Below are positions 1 through 6,254 of a DNA stretch of 8,072 nucleotides, piece after piece. Position 1 is the first letter of the stretch. The number at the start of each line of letters is the position of its first letter. This DNA comes from Flavobacteriaceae bacterium (lineage in GTDB: Bacteria > Bacteroidota > Bacteroidia > Flavobacteriales > Flavobacteriaceae), in NCBI GenBank assembly GCA_018672145.1, contig JABHGH010000043.1, forward strand, positions 1-8,072, read 5' to 3'. The position numbers and the translations under genes are program-made. The notes beneath the pieces were generated by a model that did not search any database, had not been told where the DNA came from, and saw only the letters and a list, made by a program, of their open reading frames with translations.

Positions 1-732
1 ATAAAAAATGTAGCCGATCCCGTTTACGCTCAAGATGCAGCTACAAAAAATTATGTGGATAGCAATGTAAACTCTTTTAGTGGGAGTTATAATGATTTGA
101 CTGATACACCAACAATGTACACACAAGCCCAGGTTGATGTGCTAATATCAAATTTGCAAAGTCAAATTGATGTACTTACAACCCCACAAGGAACTGCTGC
201 AATTAACCATAACAATAAAACGTACACTGGAGTATCTTGTGAAGGGTTTTGGCTTGGATTTAAATTTAGCGTCAGTGACACACAAACCATAACTGCAATA
301 GGTGCCTGGGATGAAGGGCATAACATTGAAGTAAATGATGAATTCAGCTCTTGCCCAGATGCATCCAATTTTTCAGTTCCAATAGCTATCTATAAAAATG
401 ATGTTTTGGTTTTGGAAAAAGTGATAACTGCTTCAACTGGGGTTGTTATTGGAAATTCAAGGTATATTAGAATTGATGATTTTGTTTTGCTTCCGGGAAA
501 TGAATACCTCATTATCGGAAATTATGAGGGTTCAAGTAAGTTTGGGTATTTTGATTCAAATTTAGTAAGTTCAGATTATGATAGTAGAATTACTCCTTTG
601 AATGTGACATCATCTCCATTTTTTTCAAGAAACACAGATGGTGACGGAACATTCCCCTCAAATTTAACAACCCTTTCTGATAATCAATGGAGTGATCAAT
701 ACTTCCATGTAAATTTTCTTCTTAAAGATTAA
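1..732 (+). CDS. C-terminal part of a tail-fibre-like/secreted protein with a C-terminal beta-rich domain (5' end outside window)
   Basis: The frame is open from base 1 to TAA at 730-732, so this is the C-terminal 243 codons of a longer gene. A GTG at 55 exists but is internal: the preceding codons read IKNVADPVYAQDAATKNYVD, a repeat-like segment common in Bacteroidetes surface proteins with phage-tail-fibre-like stalks. Next comes a YNDLTDTPTMYTQAQVD linker and a short, probably helical or coiled stretch (SNLQSQIDVL). The last ~170 residues are beta-rich, with patterns such as GFKFSVSDTQTITAIGAWD, IAIYKNDVLVLEK and LLPGNEYLIIGNY. These loosely resemble DUF4082-type sandwich domains; this is a resemblance judged by eye, not a search result. 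The protein ends in FLLKD with no visible type IX secretion sorting domain. The sequence is AT-rich. A surface or extracellular role is inferred; no function can be assigned. Confidence 0.75.
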   Translation: MKNVADPVYAQDAATKNYVDSNVNSFSGSYNDLTDTPTMYTQAQVDVLISNLQSQIDVLTTPQGTAAINHNNKTYTGVSCEGFWLGFKFSVSDTQTITAIGAWDEGHNIEVNDEFSSCPDASNFSVPIAIYKNDVLVLEKVITASTGVVIGNSRYIRIDDFVLLPGNEYLIIGNYEGSSKFGYFDSNLVSSDYDSRITPLNVTSSPFFSRNTDGDGTFPSNLTTLSDNQWSDQYFHVNFLLKD

Positions 733-772
733 AAAAAATATTTTCAAGAATAAATTATTATTTCTGAAAATA
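731..772 (-). terminator. Rho-independent terminator of ssrA
   Basis: Read on the minus strand, TATTTTCA (772-765) pairs with TGAAAATA (746-739), an 8-bp stem. Beyond a bulged base, three further pairs (748-750 with 762-764) extend it. A run of eight T follows directly (738-731). An alternative shorter hairpin, ATTATTT/AAATAAT with a four-base loop, lies at 757-774. The T run overlaps the stop codon of the gene on the other strand, so the two transcription units abut tail to tail. On the plus strand no T run follows, so it should not serve the upstream gene. Confidence 0.7.
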
Positions 773-785
773 ATCTGTGGAGTCG

Positions 786-802
786 GAGGGAATCGAACCC
801 TC
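786..802 (-). other. T arm of the tmRNA tRNA-like domain
   Basis: The 5-bp stem GAGGG/CCCTC closes a 7-base TTCGATT loop, the canonical T-loop pattern that binds EF-Tu and the CCA-adding enzyme in tRNA-like domains. It sits directly next to the acceptor strand CGACTCC. Confidence 0.9.
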
Positions 803-1048
803 GTCCAAACAAGTGATACAACTGCTTTCTACAAGTTTAGTTTTCGTTTAATTTTCGAGAGCAGACTGACCGAAAACTGCCTATCTACACCTTACCTTCT
901 TTATTTTAAAACCATGTCGAAGTTCCAAGGTTTCTATGTTGACTTTAATGGTGTCTTGAATTGTGTTGCCGTCAACAAGGGCCGCACCAAGACATCTCAC
1001 CTTCCCACCTAGTGGGACAAAGGCCTGGACTTACTATAATTCAGTCGA

Positions 1049-1078
1049 TTAGGCTGCAAGAGCGTAGTTATTCTCGCC
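1049..1078 (-). other. tmRNA proteolysis-tag reading frame (GENNYALAA)
   Basis: The minus strand reads GGC GAG AAT AAC TAC GCT CTT GCA GCC TAA, giving GENNYALAA and a stop. The YALAA end is the ClpXP/ClpAP degron, and GENNYALAA is a tag known from Bacteroidetes tmRNAs. GGC at 1078-1076 is taken as the resume codon because it lies 11 nt past the first pseudoknot. A start one codon earlier (AAT, Asn) is possible but less likely. A 13-base imperfect palindrome (CCATTT-T-AAATGG, 1089-1077) overlaps the resume site. Confidence 0.88.
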
Positions 1079-1089
1079 ATTTAAAATGG

Positions 1090-1127
1090 TGGTACTATGA
1101 GATTCACGAGCTGTAGTCCAGCGCTCG
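1090..1127 (-). other. Pseudoknot 1 of the tmRNA
   Basis: Stem 1 is CGAGC (1127-1123) with GCTCG (1111-1107). Loop bases TGGACTA (1120-1114) pair with TAGTaCCA (1097-1090), with one bulged A, forming stem 2. The knot ends 11 nt before the GGC resume codon, matching the position of PK1 in characterised tmRNAs, where it helps set the resume frame. Confidence 0.7.
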
Positions 1128-1194
1128 ACTTGCTTACCGTCACATCTATCTCGCTGTCAATACCAGTCGACCCCGATGTGTTTCAATGAACGTT

Positions 1195-1221
1195 GCCCTT
1201 CCAGAGGGCGTTGCAAAGGTA
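1195..1221 (-). promoter_or_regulatory. ssrA promoter (-7 box) and leader hairpin
   Basis: The minus strand reads TACCTTTG at 1221-1214, an exact match to the Bacteroidetes -7 consensus TAnnTTTG. I see no good -33 TTTG at the right spacing. Transcription would begin near 1208, leaving a leader of about 35 nt to be trimmed, presumably by RNase P, to the mature 5' end at 1174. The leader opens with a 5-bp hairpin (GCCCT/AGGGC, 5-base loop, 1209-1195) flanked by direct CGTTGC repeats on the plus strand (1191-1196, 1209-1214). No T run follows the hairpin, so it is not a terminator for kdsA, and read-through from kdsA into ssrA is possible. Confidence 0.65.
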
Positions 1222-1241
1222 AAAATTTTACATCTAACTTT

Positions 1242-2051
1242 TTATAGCGAAGAAACGGTTTGATGCAGACGCGCCAAACGAGTCAATATGCCCTCTGCCA
1301 GTTCGAGTGGAAGCATATTTGCACCGTCACTTTTAGCGTTTTTTGGATCAAAATGGATCTCCATAAATAAGCCATCGACACCAGTCGCGACCCCAGCACG
1401 AGCGATAGTTTCGATCAATTCAGGACGACCACCTGTAACGCCACTCGATTGGTTGGGTTGTTGTAAAGAATGTGTGACGTCTAAAATGGTAGGTGCATAC
1501 TGTTTCATCACAGGAATCCCTCGAAAATCAACCACCATATCCTGGTAGCCAAACATGGTGCCTCGATCTGTAATCCAAACATTGTCATTGGAAGAGTCGG
1601 TTACTTTTTTAACAGCATGCACCATGCTTTCAGGACTCATAAACTGTCCTTTTTTGAGGTTGATATATTTCCCTGTTTTGGCAGCTGCGACAACCAAGTC
1701 AGTCTGACGAACGAGAAAGGCAGGGATTTGTAAAACGTCAACGTAGTTTGCTGCTAATGCAGCATCTTCGACTTCGTGGATGTCAGTAACGGTAGGTACA
1801 TCAAATGTTTGTCCTACTTTTTGGAGAATTTGAAGTGCTTTTTCGTTTCCAATTCCTGTAAAACTATCAATACGACTTCGGTTAGCTTTCTTAAAACTTC
1901 CCTTAAAAACATAGGGAATGCCAAGTTTGTCGGTGAGTTTAACCATATGATCTGCAATGCGCAGCGCCATGTCTTCCCCCTCAATGGCGCATGGACCACA
2001 GAGTAAAAAAAAAGACCTCGATTGGGATTGTTTTTGAATAAAACTTTTCAT
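1242..2051 (-). CDS. kdsA: 3-deoxy-D-manno-octulosonate 8-phosphate synthase (KDO-8-P synthase), metal-dependent type
   Basis: KdsA condenses phosphoenolpyruvate with arabinose 5-phosphate to give KDO 8-phosphate, the committed step to the KDO of the LPS inner core. It is a cytosolic TIM-barrel enzyme. The 269 residues span the full family length. Visible signatures are GPCAIE (19-24), KANRSR (55-60), TDIHE (89-93), the substrate-binding run LQIPAFLVRQTDL (107-119), DVTHSL (191-196) and MEIHFDP (230-236). Cys21 replaces the Asn of the E. coli enzyme (GGMNV), and His194, Glu231 and Asp242 match the other metal ligands of the Aquifex-type enzyme, so this is probably the metal-dependent class. 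The ATG at 2051 gives a normal N-terminus only a few bases from a -7 box, with no Shine-Dalgarno sequence. It is divergent from typA, with ssrA downstream on the same strand. The partner genes kdsB, kdsC and kdsD are not in the window. Confidence 0.96.
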   Translation of the reverse strand: MKSFIQKQSQSRSFFLLCGPCAIEGEDMALRIADHMVKLTDKLGIPYVFKGSFKKANRSRIDSFTGIGNEKALQILQKVGQTFDVPTVTDIHEVEDAALAANYVDVLQIPAFLVRQTDLVVAAAKTGKYINLKKGQFMSPESMVHAVKKVTDSSNDNVWITDRGTMFGYQDMVVDFRGIPVMKQYAPTILDVTHSLQQPNQSSGVTGGRPELIETIARAGVATGVDGLFMEIHFDPKNAKSDGANMLPLELAEGILTRLARLHQTVSSL

Positions 2052-2055
2052 GCTG

Positions 2056-2087
2056 CAAAAATACAGATTCGTACGTTGTTATGGAAA
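2056..2087 (-). promoter_or_regulatory. kdsA promoter, predicted near-leaderless
   Basis: The minus strand has TATTTTTG (2063-2056), an exact TAnnTTTG -7 box, only four bases (CAGC) before the kdsA ATG. A TTTC at 2087-2084, 20 bases upstream, is a 3-of-4 match to the -33 TTTG. Since transcription usually starts a few bases after this box, the mRNA would begin at or very near the ATG, making it leaderless or almost so. Confidence 0.6.
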
Positions 2088-2111
2088 TGATATTTCTAAG
2101 GAATAAAAATG

Positions 2112-2119
2112 TACCTTTG
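2112..2119 (+). promoter_or_regulatory. typA promoter -7 box
   Basis: TACCTTTG matches TAnnTTTG exactly, and the same 8-mer serves ssrA on the other strand. No convincing -33 box is seen 19-21 bases upstream. The expected start, about 5 bases downstream, leaves a leader of only some 10-15 nt to the ATG at 2136, with no Shine-Dalgarno sequence. The box lies downstream of the in-frame ATG at 2109, which argues against that upstream start. Confidence 0.65.
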
Positions 2120-2135
2120 CGCCGCAAATTTTTTC

Positions 2136-3941
2136 ATGAAAAATATTCGAAACATCGCCATCATTGCACACGTCGATCATGGCAAAACGACCCTAGTAGA
2201 TAAGATTCTTCATCATTGTCAACTTTTTCGTGACAACGAATCCAAAGGCGAACTTATTTTAGATAACAACGATTTGGAGAGAGAAAGAGGGATCACAATC
2301 CTATCCAAAAATGTATCGGTACCTTATAAAGACAACAAAATTAATATTATCGATACGCCTGGTCACGCCGACTTTGGAGGTGAAGTTGAGCGAGTCCTTA
2401 ATATGGCTGATGGCGTTTTGCTGCTTGTAGATGCCTTTGAAGGCCCAATGCCTCAAACTCGATTTGTGCTTCAAAAAGCAATCGACTTAAAATTAAAGCC
2501 CATTGTGGTTGTGAATAAAGTAGACAAAGAAAACTGTACGCCAGAAGAGGTCTATGAGGCTGTTTTTGACTTGATGTTTGAATTAGGTGCTGAAGAATGG
2601 CAACTCGATTTCCCTGTTTTATACGGATCAGCAAAGAACAATTGGATGTCCGATGATTGGAAAAAGCAAACAGATTCTGTGGAACCATTATTAGACGCAG
2701 TTATTAAACACATTCCTTCTCCAAAAGTGGAGGAGGGATCAACGCAATTGCTGATCACCTCTTTGGATTATTCTTCGTTTACAGGACGAATTGCGATTGG
2801 TCGTTTGCATCGTGGCGTACTCAACTCTACGGACACGGTTTCTCTAGTCAAGCGTGATGAGACTGTCGTGAAGTCAAAAATCAAAGAGTTATTGGTTTTT
2901 GACGGACTGGGCAGAAAAAAAGTTGATCAGGTTGTTGCTGGTGACTTGTGTGCTGTTGTTGGGCTAGATGATTTTGAAATTGGCGACACCATCGCTGATG
3001 CCATTACGCCAGAAGGTCTCCCTACCATCGCTATTGACGAACCAACTATGAGTATGCTCTTCACGATCAATGACTCTCCGTTTTTTGGAAAAGAGGGCAA
3101 GTTTGTAACCTCACGCCACATCAAAGATCGTTTGGAACGTGAGCTAGAGCGAAACCTTGCTATGCGACTTGAAGAAACCGATGCCGCAGATAAATTTATC
3201 GTCTACGGACGTGGTGTTCTTCACTTGTCCGTACTGATCGAAACCATGCGCAGAGAAGGTTACGAATTACAAATTGGCCAGCCACAGGTCATCATTAAAG
3301 AGATTGATGGTGTAAAGTGCGAGCCAATCGAGGAACTGACTATTGACTTGCCAGAAGAAGTTTCTGGGAAAGCAGTGGAGATGGTCACTACACGTAAAGG
3401 AGAAATTGTTGCGATGGGACCAAAAGGTGGTCGCATGATTTGTTCGTTTAAAATTCCGTCAAGAGGAATTATTGGGTTGAGAAACCAACTCCTAACAGCA
3501 ACCGCAGGAGAAGCAATTATGAACCATCGTTTTATCAATTTTGAAGCATATAAAGGAGAAATACCAGGACGTATTAACGGTTCGTTGATTTCTATGGAAA
3601 AAGGTACTGCCATTCCATATTCTTTAGACAAGCTACAAGATCGCGGAAAGTTTTTTGTTCACCCTGGTCAAGAAATTTACACAGGTCAAGTGATTGGAGA
3701 AAATTCCAGAGCTGACGATTTGGTTGTGAATGTCACAAAGACCAAAAAATTATCGAACGTTCGTGCTTCTGGCTCAGACGATAAGGTGAAAATTGCGCCG
3801 CCAATAACCTTTAGTTTGGAAGAAGCACTTGAATACATCCAAAAAGATGAGTATGTTGAAGTGACGCCAAACTCACAGCGATTACGTAAAATTTTCTTAG
3901 ACGAAAACGAGCGTAAACGTAAAGAAAAGCAGTTGGGCTAA
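2136..3941 (+). CDS. typA: Ribosome-associated GTPase TypA/BipA
   Basis: TypA/BipA is a translational GTPase of the EF-G/LepA family. It binds the ribosome and is linked to 50S assembly, cold growth and stress responses. The protein is 601 aa from the ATG at 2136, normal for the family. GTPase motifs: G1 AHVDHGKTT (11-19), switch I RGITI (51-55), G3 DTPGH (73-77), G4 NKVD (127-130), G5 SAK (165-167). A beta-barrel domain II follows (about 203-290), then domain III (about 302-385, with RGVLHLSVLIETMRREGYE), an EF-G domain V-like part (about 395-480, with GPKGGRMICSFKIPSRGIIG) and the BipA-specific C-terminal domain (about 480-601), ending in a basic tail. An in-frame ATG at 2109 would add MYLCAANFF, but it lies upstream of the promoter box and these residues are not family-like. 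The catalytic His of DTPGH is present, so the protein should be active. Confidence 0.97.
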   Translation: MKNIRNIAIIAHVDHGKTTLVDKILHHCQLFRDNESKGELILDNNDLERERGITILSKNVSVPYKDNKINIIDTPGHADFGGEVERVLNMADGVLLLVDAFEGPMPQTRFVLQKAIDLKLKPIVVVNKVDKENCTPEEVYEAVFDLMFELGAEEWQLDFPVLYGSAKNNWMSDDWKKQTDSVEPLLDAVIKHIPSPKVEEGSTQLLITSLDYSSFTGRIAIGRLHRGVLNSTDTVSLVKRDETVVKSKIKELLVFDGLGRKKVDQVVAGDLCAVVGLDDFEIGDTIADAITPEGLPTIAIDEPTMSMLFTINDSPFFGKEGKFVTSRHIKDRLERELERNLAMRLEETDAADKFIVYGRGVLHLSVLIETMRREGYELQIGQPQVIIKEIDGVKCEPIEELTIDLPEEVSGKAVEMVTTRKGEIVAMGPKGGRMICSFKIPSRGIIGLRNQLLTATAGEAIMNHRFINFEAYKGEIPGRINGSLISMEKGTAIPYSLDKLQDRGKFFVHPGQEIYTGQVIGENSRADDLVVNVTKTKKLSNVRASGSDDKVKIAPPITFSLEEALEYIQKDEYVEVTPNSQRLRKIFLDENERKRKEKQLG

Positions 3942-3945
3942 TCAC

Positions 3946-3966
3946 TATGATTTTTACAAAATCATA
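3946..3966 (+). terminator. Hairpin after typA, possible weak terminator
   Basis: TATGATTTT and AAAATCATA form a perfect 9-bp stem around a three-base loop (TAC), starting 5 bases after the typA stop. The following sequence (ATAAACAACG) is not a T tract, so it is not a classic intrinsic terminator. It may slow polymerase or protect the 3' end, and partial read-through into the next gene at 4003 is plausible. Confidence 0.35.
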
Positions 3967-4002
3967 ATAAACAACGATTCTTTTGAGTTTAATATAAAGA
4001 AG

Positions 4003-4983
4003 ATGTTGGAAGCAGAGTATAAAGTCGTTGAGTTCTCAGAAGGCGCTAGTCAAGCTTGGGATGACTTTGTGTGTAATGCCAAGAATGGAACTTTTATGCT
4101 CACACGAAAGTTCATAAATTATCACGGAGAACGGTTTGTTGACTCATCTCTGATGATTTATAAAAATGACCGACTGATTGCTGTTTTGCCTGCAAACATC
4201 AAAGATGACATCGCCTATTCCCATCAGGGATTAAGTTATGCTGGATTGGTTCTCAAGCAATTGATCAAACTACAAGACGCTTTATCTGCTTTTTATGTCG
4301 TACTAAAATACTTTGATGAAAAAGGAATAAAAGAACTGATTGTAAAGCAAATACCATCGTTGTATCAATTGACTCCCTCTGACGAAATGAATTACGCTTT
4401 TTTTGTGACTAAGTCAGAGCTTTACCGAAGAGATGCAGCGATATGTCTAAAGCCATCAATGTATAGACCCAACGAAAACAGAAAGCGAAGAATTAAGTTG
4501 GCAAAGTCGCATGGTTTTGATATTCGAGAGACCAATGATATGGCGCCATTTTGGAATGATGTTTTGATTCCCAATTTGCAAATAAGTCATGATGGTAAGC
4601 CGGTTCACTCTTTAGATGAAATACAGTTTTTAAAGGATTCTTTTCCTGAAAACATTAAGCAATATGACATCTACGAAGGCAATAAGATAGTGGGAGGAAC
4701 GACTTTGTTTACGACTAAAAAAACTTCTTTAGCACAATATATTTCAGCGACTCCCTATGGAAAATCTAAAGATGCATTGTCGTATTTGTTTTCGCATATC
4801 ATTACTGAAAAATCGAATGACTTTGAATACTTTAGTTTTGGTCATTCAAACGAAGATAATGGGCATGTGTTAAACCAAACACTTAGCTACTGGAAAGAAA
4901 GTTTTGGAGGTAGTACGCTGACACATGATTTTTACAAAACAAAAGTGTCTCACTATCACCTAATCGAAAAGTTGATAAGGTAA
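4003..4983 (+). CDS. FemAB/GNAT-like acyltransferase of a surface-polysaccharide locus
   Basis: This 326-aa cytosolic protein resembles the FemAB/GNAT-type transferases often found in Bacteroidetes polysaccharide clusters. These are built from two GNAT-like folds and move an acyl or aminoacyl group to an amine. The N-terminal half (1-140) holds the first fold (LMIYKNDRLIAVLPANI, 50-66; GLSYAGLVL, 76-84). A basic helix (NENRKRRIKLAKSHGF, 157-172) leads to the second fold, with YDIYEGNKIVGGTTLF (221-236), AQYISATPYGKSKDALSYLF (244-263) and FSFGHSNEDNG (277-287), the strongest family-like stretches. The donor and acceptor cannot be read from sequence. Its stop overlaps the start of the flippase gene by one base (TAATG), so the two are probably co-translated, suggesting it modifies a sugar on the lipid-linked unit before export. 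That role is inference. No Shine-Dalgarno sequence is seen; a weak -7-like TTCTTTTG lies at 3978-3985. Confidence 0.75.
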   Translation: MLEAEYKVVEFSEGASQAWDDFVCNAKNGTFMLTRKFINYHGERFVDSSLMIYKNDRLIAVLPANIKDDIAYSHQGLSYAGLVLKQLIKLQDALSAFYVVLKYFDEKGIKELIVKQIPSLYQLTPSDEMNYAFFVTKSELYRRDAAICLKPSMYRPNENRKRRIKLAKSHGFDIRETNDMAPFWNDVLIPNLQISHDGKPVHSLDEIQFLKDSFPENIKQYDIYEGNKIVGGTTLFTTKKTSLAQYISATPYGKSKDALSYLFSHIITEKSNDFEYFSFGHSNEDNGHVLNQTLSYWKESFGGSTLTHDFYKTKVSHYHLIEKLIR

Positions 4984-6254
4984 TGTTATCTCGCGGATCG
5001 CTATACACGATACTCAACGGTATCGCACAGCTTGTTAAAGCTGTTTCTTCACTTATCATTAATAAAATTACAGTTGTGTTTTTGGGCCCCTCTGCTCTTC
5101 TTCTTGTTGGGAATCTAAAAAGTGTGTATGTGATTTTGCAACAAATGAGTGGTGCGGGTATCTATGAGGGAGCTGTAAAATATATTTCTGGAGAATATAA
5201 AAATCGAATTTCTTTTATACTCCAAGCTTGTATGTCACTCATGTTGATTGGCCTAACAATCTCTCTACTCATTTACATTCTTTTTTCTGCTCAAATTTTT
5301 GATCTTTTACAATTGGATGACAGTGATCATCTTACCCGCCTTTGGTTGACTGGCGGTGTCATTGTGGGTCTGTTGTGTTTTATGCTGTACACTTTGTTTC
5401 AGTCTTTTTTTCATGGCCAAAAAGAATACAAAACAGTCGTTTTAAACTCCTTTATTGCATCGTTACTCAGTCTGGGAGTTTCGATTCCACTTATCTATTT
5501 CCATGGTATTTTAGGTCTCATTATCAGTGTGTTTGTGCCTAGTATCACCTTGTTTATTTCGTATATGCTTTTTATTCCAAATGCAAAACGATTTGTTGCT
5601 ACTCTTTTTGCCAAACCCATTTGTTTCTTCGTCTTTAGACCTTTGTTGTCATACACCTTAATGTCAGCAATTGCAGCAATTGTATTTCCATCAGTATTGA
5701 TTGTTATTCGTGTTGTTCTTGTGCAAACCGCTGGTGTTGAACTCGCATCATTTTGGGAAGGATATAGCAAATTTTCGATGTTTATTAGTAGTCTAGCGAT
5801 CTCATCCATCTCATTGTATTATCTCCCAAAGCTTGTAGAGGCAAAAACAGGGAAGGAGTTAAGACAAGTCGTGCTATCGGGTGCTAAATTTTTAGTTGCT
5901 TTTGCTCTTCCTGCTTTGTTGTTGGTTTATGCCCTGGGAGATAAAGTCATACCGTTGTTATACACAACTAGTTTCTTAGAAGCATTTTATCTGCTGAAGT
6001 GGGAACTTTTCGGGACTTTCCTAAAATTACTTTCGTTTACGATGTCATTCATCATGATTGCTAAAAGACTAACACGTCTTTTTATTGTATCCGAGCTTGT
6101 CTCAGGGCTTGTTTATTTGACGTTTAGCTTACTGTTTGTCAATATCTATGGGACTGTTGGTGCGTCAATCGCTTTTGCTGCGACTTATTTGTTGTATTTG
6201 ATTTGGGCGACATTTTACTTTAGTGAACGTTTCAAATTTTTCGAAAAAGATTAA
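4983..6254 (+). CDS. Wzx/WzxE-family lipid-linked oligosaccharide flippase (O-antigen translocase)
   Basis: Members of this MOP-superfamily group flip undecaprenyl-diphosphate-linked sugar units from the inner to the outer face of the cytoplasmic membrane. The 423-aa protein is almost wholly hydrophobic, with about 12 predicted helices (roughly 6-30, 37-57, 77-102, 120-143, 151-173, 175-196, 219-247, 262-282, 300-323, 340-360, 366-387, 390-413) and short polar loops, the expected topology. The N-terminal pattern FLGPSALLLVGNL (33-45) and SGAGIYEGAVKYISGEY (56-72) resembles the FGPAGLGLAANF...GAGI..GVTKY region of E. coli WzxE. It starts in the TAATG overlap with the acyltransferase gene, implying translational coupling. 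Its last 23 bases overlap the convergent glycosyltransferase gene. The glycan moved (O-antigen, capsule or protein glycan) is unknown. Confidence 0.88.
   Translation: MLSRGSLYTILNGIAQLVKAVSSLIINKITVVFLGPSALLLVGNLKSVYVILQQMSGAGIYEGAVKYISGEYKNRISFILQACMSLMLIGLTISLLIYILFSAQIFDLLQLDDSDHLTRLWLTGGVIVGLLCFMLYTLFQSFFHGQKEYKTVVLNSFIASLLSLGVSIPLIYFHGILGLIISVFVPSITLFISYMLFIPNAKRFVATLFAKPICFFVFRPLLSYTLMSAIAAIVFPSVLIVIRVVLVQTAGVELASFWEGYSKFSMFISSLAISSISLYYLPKLVEAKTGKELRQVVLSGAKFLVAFALPALLLVYALGDKVIPLLYTTSFLEAFYLLKWELFGTFLKLLSFTMSFIMIAKRLTRLFIVSELVSGLVYLTFSLLFVNIYGTVGASIAFAATYLLYLIWATFYFSERFKFFEKD

Larger units (their letters stand above)
778..1174 (-). ncRNA. ssrA: Transfer-messenger RNA (tmRNA)
   Basis: tmRNA rescues stalled ribosomes with SmpB: alanine-charged, it enters the A site and its short ORF adds a degradation tag. 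The 397-nt span is set by the acceptor stem: 5' GGGGTCG (1174-1168) pairs fully with 3' CGACTCC (785-779), including one G-U pair, with A at 778 as discriminator. The 3' part has a clear T arm (GAGGG/CCCTC around TTCGATT, 786-802). The tag reads GENNYALAA followed by TAA (1078-1049). A pseudoknot lies 11 nt before the resume codon, the usual spacing. CCA is not encoded: the genome reads CAG after the discriminator, so CCA must be added enzymatically. It is a one-piece, not permuted, tmRNA. It lies downstream of kdsA on the same strand but has its own promoter box. Confidence 0.96.

Noticed and set aside
55..732. Complete gene starting at GTG 55
   Set aside because: The frame is open to base 1 and the codons before 55 encode a recognisable fibre-type motif continuous with the rest, so GTG 55 is an internal Val.
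779..1040. tRNA gene or several tRNAs suggested by the TTCGATT T loop
   Set aside because: There is no anticodon arm. The T arm and acceptor pair with the 5' GGGGTCG at 1174-1168, and the degradation tag lies between them, so it is tmRNA.
1195..1209. Terminator for kdsA
   Set aside because: The hairpin is not followed by a T run on the minus strand and lies downstream of the ssrA -7 box.
1288..1548. Plus-strand frames inside kdsA and minus-strand frames inside typA
   Set aside because: They lie fully antisense to strongly conserved genes, show no family features and lack promoter boxes; they are coding shadows.
2109..2135. N-terminal extension of TypA
   Set aside because: Its ATG lies upstream of the -7 box and the residues are not family-like; the start at 2136 fits better.
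3947..4938. 15-base direct repeat ATGATTTTTACAAAA at 3947-3961 and 4924-4938, flanking the acyltransferase gene
   Set aside because: Short, AT-rich and coding in the second copy (HDFYK). The first copy is part of the hairpin after typA. There are no other signs of a mobile element, so chance is the simplest explanation.
5495..5809. Minus-strand frame of 104 codons within the flippase gene
   Set aside because: Antisense to conserved membrane helices, with no motif or signal; a by-product of the hydrophobic codon pattern.
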